Source of the DNA: Clostridium transplantifaecale
GTDB lineage: Bacteria; Bacillota; Clostridia; Lachnospirales; Lachnospiraceae
Direction: 5' to 3'
Length of the DNA stretch: 64,000 nucleotides
NCBI RefSeq assembly: GCF_900626075.1
Contig: NZ_UYZY01000001.1
Location: 558,001-622,000, forward strand
Shown here in pieces: positions 44,339 through 53,125 of this stretch; positions within the stretch are counted from its first letter, which is position 1, and each line of letters starts with the position of its first letter. The notes under the pieces are model-generated. The model saw only the letters and a program-made list of their open reading frames with translations, searched no databases and was not told where the DNA came from. The translations under genes and the position numbers were made by a program.

Positions 44339-45349
44339 TTAAGCTTCCCACGGCAGGCTGCTGCTCTCAATCCGGCGATCACGCAGCATCAGATCACCTA
44401 CAGCGTCTTTTGCCGGCTTGCCGTCAAAAAGCACCTGGTTGACCTGCTCCACAATCGGCATGTCGATTTCGTATACCCCGGCCAGCTTTTTACCGGCCTT
44501 TGCGGAGTAAACGCCCTCCACCACCATCTGGACTTCCTTCATGGCCTCTTCCATCGTATAGCCTTTTCCTATCAGAATACCGGCCCTTCTGTTGCGGCTG
44601 TGCATGCTGGCACACGTTACAATCAAATCTCCGATGCCGGAAAGTCCGCTGAAAGTCTGTTCTTTTCCGCCCATCTTAACTCCCAGGCGCGTCAGCTCGG
44701 CAATTCCCCTCGTAATCAGAGCTGCTTTTGTATTGTCTCCGTAACCCAGTCCGTCCGCGATACCGGCCGCCAGGGCGATTACGTTCTTAAGCGCCGCTCC
44801 CACTTCGATTCCAAGCATATCGGGGCTTGTATAGACACGGAAGACAGGACTCATAAATACCGACTGGATATAGTCGGCCACTTTCTTTCTATGGGCTCCG
44901 GCCACACAGGTTGTCGGGATTCCGCGGCTTACCTCCTCCGCATGGCTCGGTCCGGAGAGGACGGCCACCTCAGCTTCGGGAAGCTCCTCCTCGATGACCT
45001 GGGACATCGTCTTTAAACTGCTCTCCTCGATTCCTTTGGAGACATTGATGACGATTTGTCCGTAGCGGATGTACTCTCTCATCCTGGCGGCCGTCGCCCT
45101 GATGTAGACGGAAGGAACCGCCAGCACGAGAATGTCTTTTTCCGACATGGCTTCTTTTAAATCGGCCGTCAGGAGCAGTTCATCCGGCAGCGCTACTTCC
45201 GGCAGGTTCTTGTGTCTCCTGCTCTCCTTCATCTCCGTAATCTCTTCTTCGATGGCAGACCATACCGTAACCTGACAGCCATTCTTACAAAGCAGCAGGG
45301 AGAGGGCTGTTCCCCATGTCCCTGATCCAATCACACCAACTGAAGTCAT
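44339..45349 (-). CDS. gpsA: Glycerol-3-phosphate dehydrogenase [NAD(P)+]
   Basis: Reduces dihydroxyacetone phosphate to sn-glycerol-3-phosphate for phospholipid synthesis. NAD(P) motif GSGTWGTAL at residues 8-16, VLSGPSHAEEVSRG, and the catalytic-lysine region VGAALKNVIALAAGIADGLGYGDN, with GLSGIGDLIVTC further on. 336 residues. Its product is used by PlsY, encoded 14 bases upstream in the same direction. Confidence 0.97.
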   Translation of the reverse strand: MTSVGVIGSGTWGTALSLLLCKNGCQVTVWSAIEEEITEMKESRRHKNLPEVALPDELLLTADLKEAMSEKDILVLAVPSVYIRATAARMREYIRYGQIVINVSKGIEESSLKTMSQVIEEELPEAEVAVLSGPSHAEEVSRGIPTTCVAGAHRKKVADYIQSVFMSPVFRVYTSPDMLGIEVGAALKNVIALAAGIADGLGYGDNTKAALITRGIAELTRLGVKMGGKEQTFSGLSGIGDLIVTCASMHSRNRRAGILIGKGYTMEEAMKEVQMVVEGVYSAKAGKKLAGVYEIDMPIVEQVNQVLFDGKPAKDAVGDLMLRDRRIESSSLPWEA

Positions 45350-45363
45350 TTCGTAATCCTCCG

Positions 45364-45999
45364 CTATTTTTTCGATGCACCCAGTTTATTCTCCGTCCCG
45401 GACAGCAGCCGGCCGATATTGGCCCGATGGCGCCATATAGCCATACACATCAGTACGCCGCCCAGTATGTAAAATTCCGGCAGAAGGGCAGCAGCCACAT
45501 GGTAGCTCCCCATCCGTCCGAAGATAATAAGCTCAGTAAAAAAGGTAACCGACACGAGAATGGATCCTAAGGAAACATATCTCGTAACCGCTACCACAAC
45601 TGCAAAGACGACAAAGCAGGTCAGGGTAATCCTGAAATCCATGGCCGTCATGATACCGGCCATGGAGGCAATTCCCTTGCCTCCTTTAAAATGCAGATAA
45701 AAAGGAAAGTTGTGTCCCAGCGTAACGCCGAGCCCGGCATACAGGGCGAGAAGATCCGTACTGTCCGAAGCAGAAGCAAATAAAACCCTGACAAGGCACA
45801 TCGCGATCACCGCTTTGAAAAAATCGCCAAGGAAAACGACGGCCGCCGCCTTTTTTCCCATCACCCGCAGCACATTAGTGGAACCGGCATTGCCGCTTCC
45901 GTGCTGCCTGATATCGATATTCTTCACTTTTCCAAATAGATAGCCGGACTGAATCAGGCCGAATGCATAGCCGATTACAACACAAATAAGCCGTTCCAT
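45364..45999 (-). CDS. plsY: Acyl-phosphate:glycerol-3-phosphate acyltransferase
   Basis: Membrane enzyme making lysophosphatidic acid from acyl phosphate and glycerol-3-phosphate. 211 residues with about 5-6 helices. PlsY motifs: DIRQHGSGNAGSTNVLRVMG (loop 1), GHNFPFYLHFKGGKGIAS (loop 2) and a third loop RYVSLGSI. Two bases after der and 14 before gpsA; the three genes form an operon with DUF512 upstream. Confidence 0.96.
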   Translation of the reverse strand: MERLICVVIGYAFGLIQSGYLFGKVKNIDIRQHGSGNAGSTNVLRVMGKKAAAVVFLGDFFKAVIAMCLVRVLFASASDSTDLLALYAGLGVTLGHNFPFYLHFKGGKGIASMAGIMTAMDFRITLTCFVVFAVVVAVTRYVSLGSILVSVTFFTELIIFGRMGSYHVAAALLPEFYILGGVLMCMAIWRHRANIGRLLSGTENKLGASKK

Positions 46000-46001
46000 A
46001 C

Positions 46002-47336
46002 TTACTGCTCCTTTCCCTTCCTTTCACGGACTAAGAACTTAAGAGAAGTCCCCCTGAATCCAAATGCGTCACGGATTCTGTTTTCCAGATATCTGGTGTA
46101 TGAAAAATGCATCAGTTCTTTATCATTGACAAAGACGACAAAGGTCGGCGGCTTTACCGATACCTGCGTCATATAGTAGAGCTTCAGTCTCTTGCCCTTA
46201 TCGGACGGCGGCTGCTGCAGCGCCACTGCCTCCGTCATGATCTCGTTCAGCACGCCTGTTGCGATACGCAGCGTCTGGTTCTCCCTCACCATATCGATCA
46301 TATCGTAGAGTTTGTTAATACGCTGTCCCGTGGTGGCGGAAATAAAGATGAACTCCGCATAAGGGATAAAGGACAGGGTCATTTTAATTTTGTTGGTATA
46401 TTCGTAGATTGTCTTATCCGTCTTCTCAATGGCATCCCATTTGTTGACAACGATAATAATGCCTTTACCCCGCTCGTGGGCAATTCCCGCTATCTTGGCG
46501 TCCTGCTCCGTCACGCCCTCCACGGCATCGATGACAACCAGCACCACATCGGCGCGCTCTACCGCCGTTACGGTCCTGATGATGCTGTAACGTTCCAGCT
46601 CTTCCTTTATCTTATTCTTTCTTCTCAGTCCGGCCGTATCGATAAATACATACTCCGTACCGTTATGGATAATCTCGGTATCCACCGCATCCCTCGTGGT
46701 TCCGGCAATGTCCGATACAATAACACGGTTCTCTCCCAGCAGTTTATTGATAATGGAAGATTTACCCACGTTGGGCTTGCCTACGATGGCGATTCTCGGA
46801 CGCTCATCCTCCTCTTCCTCACCGGCACCGTCCTCAAAGTGTTTTACAACTTCGTCGAGAAGTTCGCCCAGGCCGAGCCTGGATGCGGCCGATATGGCAA
46901 CCGGATCACCGATACCCAGATTATAGAATTCATATACGTCGTTGCCGAACTTGGAAAAGCTGTCTACTTTGTTGACCGCCAGAACCACCGGTTTTTTCGA
47001 CTTGCGGAGCATGTCGGCCACCTTGGAATCCGAATCGGTCAGTCCCTGTCTCACATCCACAATAAAGATAATCACATCCGCCGTAGCGATGGCTATCTCC
47101 GCCTGCTCCCGCATCTGTGACAGGATCACATCTTTCGTATCGGGCTCAATGCCGCCCGTGTCAATCAGGGTAAACGCCTTATCTAGCCAGGTACATTCGG
47201 CATAGATTCGGTCTCTTGTTACGCCCGGAGTATCCTTTACTATGGAAATCATGTCGCCCGCCAGGACGTTAAACAACGTGGATTTCCCCACATTCGGACG
47301 TCCTACCACGGCCACAACCGGTTTCTTCTTATTCAT
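46002..47336 (-). CDS. der: GTPase Der (EngA)
   Basis: Essential 50S assembly GTPase with two tandem G domains. First: GRPNVGKST (~12-20), [12 protein letters not shown]. Second: GKPNVGKSS (~186-194), [15 protein letters not shown]. The C-terminal KH-like domain ends with [12 protein letters not shown]. 444 residues, normal. It follows DUF512 by 49 bases, an order common in Clostridia. Confidence 0.98.
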   Translation of the reverse strand: MNKKKPVVAVVGRPNVGKSTLFNVLAGDMISIVKDTPGVTRDRIYAECTWLDKAFTLIDTGGIEPDTKDVILSQMREQAEIAIATADVIIFIVDVRQGLTDSDSKVADMLRKSKKPVVLAVNKVDSFSKFGNDVYEFYNLGIGDPVAISAASRLGLGELLDEVVKHFEDGAGEEEEDERPRIAIVGKPNVGKSSIINKLLGENRVIVSDIAGTTRDAVDTEIIHNGTEYVFIDTAGLRRKNKIKEELERYSIIRTVTAVERADVVLVVIDAVEGVTEQDAKIAGIAHERGKGIIIVVNKWDAIEKTDKTIYEYTNKIKMTLSFIPYAEFIFISATTGQRINKLYDMIDMVRENQTLRIATGVLNEIMTEAVALQQPPSDKGKRLKLYYMTQVSVKPPTFVVFVNDKELMHFSYTRYLENRIRDAFGFRGTSLKFLVRERKGKEQ

Positions 47337-47385
47337 ATTACGTTACGCCTCCGTTCAAATATTCTGTGCATCGTTATTCTGCAAT

Positions 47386-48765
47386 TCAGATCTCTTCTGT
47401 CTTTTGATTATAGGAAGATAATTCATATTCCCCATGTTCAGGCGCCTCTTCTTCCACCGGCCCGAGCACTGCATCTACAAAGTCATGTCCGCTTGATTTT
47501 ACAATATCCACCCGGACTTGTAAAGCATTTTGTACTTCTGTTTTCGTCACGTCGTCCAGAAAAACCTCTTCTCCGCTGCGGAACATGGCGCAGGGCAGCA
47601 GAAGGCGCTCTCCCAGTTCCTGCCCCTTCAGCTGTTCGATCAGATCGGTTCCCGTAATCAGACCGGCCACCGTAATCTGCTCTCCGAAAAAATGATTGAT
47701 AATCTTATAGAGGTGTACCTTTCTGCCGGGATAAATCTTCGTGATTTGATCCAGATATTCCTTAATATAAGGATAAGCCAGGACGCCGGTAGCCATGGAA
47801 AGCTCCTCCGTCCCCCCGTCGTCGCAGGCATCCTTTAACGCCTGCTCTATCTCGGACGTCAAAAGACGCACCATACCCACCCCGTTCTCAAGCTGGATAT
47901 AACCGTCGTACCGCTCCTCCTCCGGCATCGGCCGCCCGGCCAGCATATAAAGCTCATCGCTGGCATGGATAAAATGGATTCCGTGCTTTTCATAGATAAT
48001 CTTCTGCCACCGCTCAATGATCTCAAGGTTTTCCTCCGCGTCTTCCTTTGTGAACGGTTCAAGCGGGAACAGTCCCTCCCGGAACTTTGAAAGCCCGACC
48101 GGAACCACCGAAACGCTTGCCATGCAGGGAGCATAGCGGGAAAGGTCACGGATGGACCGCTCAAGCTCCGCCTTGTCGTTTACATTCTTGCAGAGGACGA
48201 TCTGCCCGTTCATCGGTATCTCAGCCTCATAGAGCGTGTCTATCTTTGACAGCGCTTCACCGGCAAAGCGGTTGTGAAGCATCAGGCACCGCAGCTCCGG
48301 ATTCGTCGTCTGGACGGAAATATTGATGGGCGCCAGCCTGTAGCGGATGATCCGGTCAATATCCTTGTCCTTCATGTTCGTCAGGGTAATATAATTGCCC
48401 TGGAGGAATGAAAGCCTGGAATCATCATCTTTAAAATAAAGAGTCTCCCTCATCCCCGCGGGCATCTGATCGATAAAACAGAAAATACACTTATTCTTGC
48501 AGGAACGGTAGTCACTCATCAGACCGTTTTCAAAGGTCAGTCCCAGATCCTGGTATTCATTCTCGATATCCAGCTCCCACTCTTCCCCGTTTTTCTTCTT
48601 CACAACCAGGGTGACGGCCTCGCTGTCAATCATGTATTCATAGTCAAATATATCCTCTATCTCGTCCCCGTCTATTGTCAACAGCGTGTCACCCGGTTCC
48701 AGCTCCAGCTCTTCCGCAATGGAGCCGGGATCGACTTTACTGATTAAATGTCCTTTTTTCACCAT
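47386..48765 (-). CDS. DUF512 protein with PDZ-like and radical-SAM-like domains
   Basis: 459 residues of a conserved clostridial family of unknown biochemical role. A PDZ-like N-terminus (KVDPGSIAEELELEPGDTLL) is followed by a radical-SAM-type cluster motif CxxxCxxC (C89, C93, C96; CKNKCIFC), then the DUF512 region with NRFAGEALSKIDTL, VSVVPVGLSKFREGLFPLEPFT and the C-terminal ITGTDLIEQLKGQELGERLL. Gene proximity to der suggests a housekeeping role, but that is inference. ATG at 48765 with AGGCAG upstream; divergent from prs. Confidence 0.88.
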   Translation of the reverse strand: MVKKGHLISKVDPGSIAEELELEPGDTLLTIDGDEIEDIFDYEYMIDSEAVTLVVKKKNGEEWELDIENEYQDLGLTFENGLMSDYRSCKNKCIFCFIDQMPAGMRETLYFKDDDSRLSFLQGNYITLTNMKDKDIDRIIRYRLAPINISVQTTNPELRCLMLHNRFAGEALSKIDTLYEAEIPMNGQIVLCKNVNDKAELERSIRDLSRYAPCMASVSVVPVGLSKFREGLFPLEPFTKEDAEENLEIIERWQKIIYEKHGIHFIHASDELYMLAGRPMPEEERYDGYIQLENGVGMVRLLTSEIEQALKDACDDGGTEELSMATGVLAYPYIKEYLDQITKIYPGRKVHLYKIINHFFGEQITVAGLITGTDLIEQLKGQELGERLLLPCAMFRSGEEVFLDDVTKTEVQNALQVRVDIVKSSGHDFVDAVLGPVEEEAPEHGEYELSSYNQKTEEI

Positions 48766-48861
48766 ACTTTACTCTGCCTTTCTATCCCTTTCTTTATCAT
48801 AACAACATTACAGAATTTTGTAAAGTTTTTGTCTTTTTGTTAAAAATTACTGTTTTTCTAT

Positions 48862-48891
48862 TGACGTTTCTTGTCTGATAATGGTATAAAA
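48862..48891 (+). promoter_or_regulatory. prs promoter
   Basis: TTGACG (48862-48867), 18 bases, TATAAA (48886-48891). The leader is about 50 bases, ending in GGAGGAGCAC before the ATG. The region also separates the divergent DUF512 operon. Confidence 0.65.
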
Positions 48892-48947
48892 ACTATATAA
48901 AAGTCAGGCAGGGATTATCCTGCCTTATTTATGGAGGAGCACACATC

Positions 48948-50162
48948 ATGTCTAATGACTATGTTTTTAATGACACCCTTCCGGTGGCGCCTTTAAAAAT
49001 CGCCGCTTTGGAAAGCTGTAAGGATCTGGCCGGGAAAGTGAATGAACACATTCTCAACTTCCGCCACAACGATATTGAGATTCTGAAGAAACGCCAGGAA
49101 AACCTTCAATACCGCGGTTATGACGCCGATTCCTATCTGTTAAACTGTTCTTGTCCGCGTTTCGGCAGCGGTGAAGGCAAGGGAGCGATCCATGAATCCG
49201 TCCGCGGCACCGATATCTACGCCATGGTGGATGTAACCAACTTCAGCCTCACCTACAAAATGAGCGGTTTTACCAATCACATGTCTCCCGATGATCATTT
49301 CCAGGATTTAAAGCGTATCATCGGCGCCACGATTGCAACCGCACACCGTGTTAATGTTATTATGCCCTTTTTATACGAAGGCAGACAGCATAAGAGAACC
49401 AGCCGTGAATCGTTGGACTGTGCCATGATGCTGGAAGAACTGGTTCATATGGGCGTCAACAATATCATCACCTTTGATGCACACGACCCGAGAGTCCAGA
49501 ACGCAATCCCGTTAAACGGCTTCGACAACTTCATGCCTACCTACCAGTTTATTAAGGCTCTCTTCGCCCACGATAAGACCCTTAAGATTGACAAGGAACA
49601 TCTGATGGTAATCAGCCCGGACGAGGGCGCCATGAGCCGCGCCGTATATCTTGCCAACAACCTCGGCGTGGATATGGGTATGTTCTACAAACGCCGTGAT
49701 TACTCCCGCGTTGTGAATGGCCGCAACCCAATCGTAGCCCATGAATTCTTAGGCTCCTCCGTGGAAGGAAAGACCGTCCTCATCATTGACGACATGATTT
49801 CCTCCGGCGAAAGCATGCTCGATACCGCAAAGGCGTTAAAGGACAGGAAGGCGGAGCGCGTAGTCGTATGCACCACCTTTGGCCTCTTCACCAACGGCCT
49901 TGATAAATTTGATGAATTCTACGCCAAAGAATATATTGACTGCGTGGTGACGACCAACTTAAACTACCGTCCGGAAGAACTTTTAAAGCGCGAATGGTAT
50001 GTGGAAGCCGATATGAGCAAATTTATCGCTGCCATCATCAATGCGTTAAACCACAACGTATCCCTTGAGAATGCTCTGACGCCGACTGCAAAGATCCAGA
50101 AACTGATCCGCAGATATAACGAAAATACCGACGGTTTCCAGTATTTTAAAACATTAGTTTAG
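48948..50162 (+). CDS. prs: Ribose-phosphate pyrophosphokinase (long clostridial form)
   Basis: Makes PRPP from ribose-5-phosphate and ATP for nucleotide, His and Trp synthesis. 404 residues, longer than the ~315-residue classical enzyme, a form common in Lachnospiraceae. The N-terminal half has ATAHRVNVIMPFLYEGRQHK (ATP region) and NNIITFDAHDPRVQN; the C-terminal PRPP loop is VLIIDDMISSGESMLDTAKAL. A plus-strand single gene with its own promoter and terminator. Confidence 0.96.
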   Translation: MSNDYVFNDTLPVAPLKIAALESCKDLAGKVNEHILNFRHNDIEILKKRQENLQYRGYDADSYLLNCSCPRFGSGEGKGAIHESVRGTDIYAMVDVTNFSLTYKMSGFTNHMSPDDHFQDLKRIIGATIATAHRVNVIMPFLYEGRQHKRTSRESLDCAMMLEELVHMGVNNIITFDAHDPRVQNAIPLNGFDNFMPTYQFIKALFAHDKTLKIDKEHLMVISPDEGAMSRAVYLANNLGVDMGMFYKRRDYSRVVNGRNPIVAHEFLGSSVEGKTVLIIDDMISSGESMLDTAKALKDRKAERVVVCTTFGLFTNGLDKFDEFYAKEYIDCVVTTNLNYRPEELLKREWYVEADMSKFIAAIINALNHNVSLENALTPTAKIQKLIRRYNENTDGFQYFKTLV

Positions 50163-50191
50163 ATTTGATATGATATAAAATGAATAGAAAG

Positions 50192-50232
50192 CCTGAGCCG
50201 TCCATATCACTATGGTAAAGCTCAGGTTTTTT
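50192..50232 (+). terminator. Terminator after prs
   Basis: CCTGAGC (50192-50198) pairs with GCTCAGG (50220-50226), with an inner CCATA/TATGG stem, followed by TTTTTT. Confidence 0.88.
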
Positions 50233-50286
50233 AATTACAGTATACGATATTCTAATGCGTCGGTCTGAAGGAAGCGGACGTTCCCG

Positions 50287-50817
50287 TCACACCGGAAACA
50301 CCGCCTCTTTAAAGTCATCCTTTAGAGCCGCCATGTCCTGATAGTCCCACGGTTCCCCATCGAAGCAGTCATAGTCCCGGTGGAGTTCTTCATCCTTAAA
50401 TCCCACCGAAAGATAGCATCTGTGGGCGGCCTCGTTCACCGTAAAGACTCCCAGCGTCACCCGCTCCATTCTGAGGAACCCAAATGCGTACCGAAGAGCC
50501 AGGGTAACCATTTCTCTTCCATAGCCCTTGCCGCGCTCCTTGGGATTCACCACAATAAATCCCATGTGGGCGCTGTTTTTCGCATAATCCACCCTGCGGA
50601 AGGAAAAATGGCCGCAGGGTTTCCCGCTTTCGTCCACAGCAAGGAATATCCAGGCATTTTCGTCTGAAAGGAAGTCCTCCCAGTATTGCTCCAACTGTTC
50701 CTTTGTCAGCGGATAAGAGAAACGGTCCGCCCTCCAGAGGCGCACGGTCCTCTCATCCTTCAGCCAATCCATCAGATAACCGGCATCGTCCGGTTTATAC
50801 GGTCTTAAACGCAGCAT
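50287..50817 (-). CDS. GNAT-family acetyltransferase (RimJ/RimL-like)
   Basis: 176-residue N-acetyltransferase. The acetyl-CoA loop is seen as VVNPKERGKGYGREMVTLAL, and MERVTLGVFTVNEAAHRCYLSVGF is the typical RimJ/RimL-type C-terminal half. Substrate unknown; relatives modify ribosomal proteins, antibiotics or small amines. AGGAGG precedes the ATG. It lies 28 bases after recG and may be read from that operon. Confidence 0.88.
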   Translation of the reverse strand: MLRLRPYKPDDAGYLMDWLKDERTVRLWRADRFSYPLTKEQLEQYWEDFLSDENAWIFLAVDESGKPCGHFSFRRVDYAKNSAHMGFIVVNPKERGKGYGREMVTLALRYAFGFLRMERVTLGVFTVNEAAHRCYLSVGFKDEELHRDYDCFDGEPWDYQDMAALKDDFKEAVFPV

Positions 50818-50845
50818 TCTCTTCCTCCTTTGCCTGTAACTTCTC

Positions 50846-52969
50846 CTACAGATTCAGTTTTTCGTAGCTTCTCTCCAGATAAAGATCCAGTTTCCGCCTC
50901 AGCTCCCTGTTCTCCCCGCACTCCAGGAACGGATCCCGATCCATCAGCTCCTTTACCTCATCAGATACGGTTTTCAAAATATCGGCATCGGTAAAAATAT
51001 CGGCCAGCCGGAACTCCAGATCCCCGCTCTGGCGCACGCCGAAGATGTCCCCCGGGCCCCTGAGCTTCAAATCCTCGGAGGCAATGAAAAAACCATCGTT
51101 GGATTTATTAAGGATCTCCAGACGCTTCCTGGCATCCTCCTCACCGGAACTGTTCACCATAATGCAGTAGGACTGGTCCTTTCCCCGGCCTACCCGGCCC
51201 CTCAGCTGGTGAAGCTGGGCAAGACCGAAACGCTCCGCATTTTCTATCATCATGATGGTCGCATTCGGCACATTGATGCCGACCTCAATAACCGTTGTCG
51301 AAACCAGGACCTGTATCTCATTGGCGGCAAAAAGCTCCATAATTGCATTCTTCTCTTTTGCCTTCATCTTTCCGTGCAGATATTCCACACGGATATCCGC
51401 GGGAAGATGTTCTCTCAGGGTTTTGGTATAGTCGATTACGTTCTCGGCCTCCAGCATCTCGCTGGCCTCCACCATCGGGCAGATGACATAAGCCTGGCGG
51501 CCCGCTCTCGCCTCCCTCTCGATAAAACGGTAGGCATTTTCGCGGTAATCCTTTCCTACCACACAGTTTTTAATGGCCTGGCGGCCCGCCGGGAGTTCGT
51601 CTATGATGGAGATATCCAAATCTCCGTAGATAATGATTGCCAGCGTACGTGGAATCGGTGTGGCGCTCATGACCAGAATATGCGGCTCCATACCCTTGCT
51701 GCCCAGCATCTCCCTCTGCCCCACGCCGAACCGGTGCTGTTCATCGGTGATGACAAGCCCAAGTTTATCGTAGACGACTTTTTCCTGGATCAGCGCATGG
51801 GTGCCGATGACGATATCCGCTTCATGCGCTGCAATCTTTTCATAGGCCAGTCTTTTTTCCCTGGCGGTCATGGAGCCGGTGAGCAGGATTGGTTTAACGG
51901 GCAGTGAGAGGCCCGTAAACAGCTCATTCATCGATTCAAAGTGCTGTCTGGCTAAAACCTCCGTCGGAACCATCAAAGCGCCCTGATAGCCGTTATACGC
52001 AGCCTGCAGAAGAGCCAGTACGGCGATGATTGTTTTGCCGGAACCTACGTCGCCCTGGATCAGGCGGTTCATGATATGGCCCCCCGAAAGATCCGCATAG
52101 ACCTCGTTAAGGACTTTTTTCTGGGCTCCGGTGAGGGCAAACGGTAGTTTTTCCTCCAGAGCGGCTGCCTTACCGTCTATCACGAACGGACAGGGGCTCT
52201 GTTTGTCCTCTTTTTTATCCTTTAAAAGCCGTACGGAGAGCAGGAACATGAAAAATTCATCAAATACCAGCCTCTTCCTGGAAAACAGCAGCTCCGTCTC
52301 ATCCTTGGGAAAATGGATATGCTCCAGGGCAAAATTGTACTCCGCCAGCTCATACTTTATCCTGAGTCCCGCAGGCAGGTAATCGCGCTCCGTATCACGG
52401 GCCTCCAGTGCCCCTGCCACGGTCTTTGCGATTGTCTTATTACCTAGTCCCTTGGTCTGGCCGTAAATCGGCTGCATGGAGTGCACCAGGGACGCATATT
52501 TCTCCGGCCTGTAGATTTCCGGCTGCTCCATTGTGAGCCGGCCGCGCTTTTTAACGATCCTGCCGCGGAAAATAAAGCGTTCCCCAGCTTTTAGGGTTCC
52601 TCTTAGATAGGGCATATTGTACCAGGTGAGGGTCAGAAGCCCGCTGATATCGCGCAGCGTCACCGTCGTCACCTGAAGGTGGCCGTATTTCACCACATCG
52701 GCCGTCTTTGTAAGCATTCCCGCTACGGCGGCCATGGTCTCCGGAAGCAGCTCCGATATGGGCTGCGGTTCACGGAAGGTGTCGTAGGCTCTGGGATAAT
52801 AATGGAGCAGTTCTTCAACCGTTTCCACCCCCAGCTTGCCGAAAAGTCTGGCAGTCTTGTCTCCGATGCCTTTCAGGGAGGTAACCGGCTGTTCCATAAA
52901 GCCGTTCTCTTTCCTGCCGGAGCCGGTTCCTGTTTTCACTTCTTTTTTCGGATTATCGTTTTTCATCAT
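50846..52969 (-). CDS. recG: ATP-dependent DNA helicase RecG
   Basis: Branch-migrating helicase that reverses stalled forks. An N-terminal wedge/OB region (VTSLKGIGDKTARLFGKLG; RFIFRGRIVKKRGRLTMEQPE) is followed by the two RecA-like lobes: Walker A GDVGSGKT, TGSMTAREKR, DEQH box DEQHRFGVGQ, VMSATPIPRTLA, QLRGRVGRG. Start uncertain: 52969 has AGG upstream, while the ATG at 52897 (MEQPVTSLKG) matches the usual family N-terminus; the extra 24 residues are polar and unlike the family. 707 residues from 52969. It follows fakA after a terminator. Confidence 0.95.
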   Translation of the reverse strand: MMKNDNPKKEVKTGTGSGRKENGFMEQPVTSLKGIGDKTARLFGKLGVETVEELLHYYPRAYDTFREPQPISELLPETMAAVAGMLTKTADVVKYGHLQVTTVTLRDISGLLTLTWYNMPYLRGTLKAGERFIFRGRIVKKRGRLTMEQPEIYRPEKYASLVHSMQPIYGQTKGLGNKTIAKTVAGALEARDTERDYLPAGLRIKYELAEYNFALEHIHFPKDETELLFSRKRLVFDEFFMFLLSVRLLKDKKEDKQSPCPFVIDGKAAALEEKLPFALTGAQKKVLNEVYADLSGGHIMNRLIQGDVGSGKTIIAVLALLQAAYNGYQGALMVPTEVLARQHFESMNELFTGLSLPVKPILLTGSMTAREKRLAYEKIAAHEADIVIGTHALIQEKVVYDKLGLVITDEQHRFGVGQREMLGSKGMEPHILVMSATPIPRTLAIIIYGDLDISIIDELPAGRQAIKNCVVGKDYRENAYRFIEREARAGRQAYVICPMVEASEMLEAENVIDYTKTLREHLPADIRVEYLHGKMKAKEKNAIMELFAANEIQVLVSTTVIEVGINVPNATIMMIENAERFGLAQLHQLRGRVGRGKDQSYCIMVNSSGEEDARKRLEILNKSNDGFFIASEDLKLRGPGDIFGVRQSGDLEFRLADIFTDADILKTVSDEVKELMDRDPFLECGENRELRRKLDLYLERSYEKLNL

Positions 52970-53058
52970 TCTACCTGCAAATAATTTATTTATAAAAGTA
53001 ACGAGTTCCGCAAGCGGAGTATTTTTTAAAATAGACAAAATTTCTATGAATTAAGAAA

Positions 53059-53097
53059 CAGAGGCGGACCGGAATCCTCAGCCCTGGTCCACCTCTG
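53059..53097 (-). terminator. Terminator between fakA and recG
   Basis: CAGAGGCGGACC (53059-53070) and GGTCCACCTCTG (53086-53097). The one imperfect pair becomes a G-U wobble only in the minus-strand RNA, and TTTCTTAATTC follows there, so it works in the fakA to recG direction. Confidence 0.78.
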
Positions 53098-53125
53098 TAT
53101 TATAATTGTACCTGTCCCGCCGCCG

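Noticed and set aside
46107..47120. A 337-codon open frame on the plus strand opposite der
   Set aside because: It mirrors the codon structure of der, a certain gene, and has no ribosome site or protein family features.
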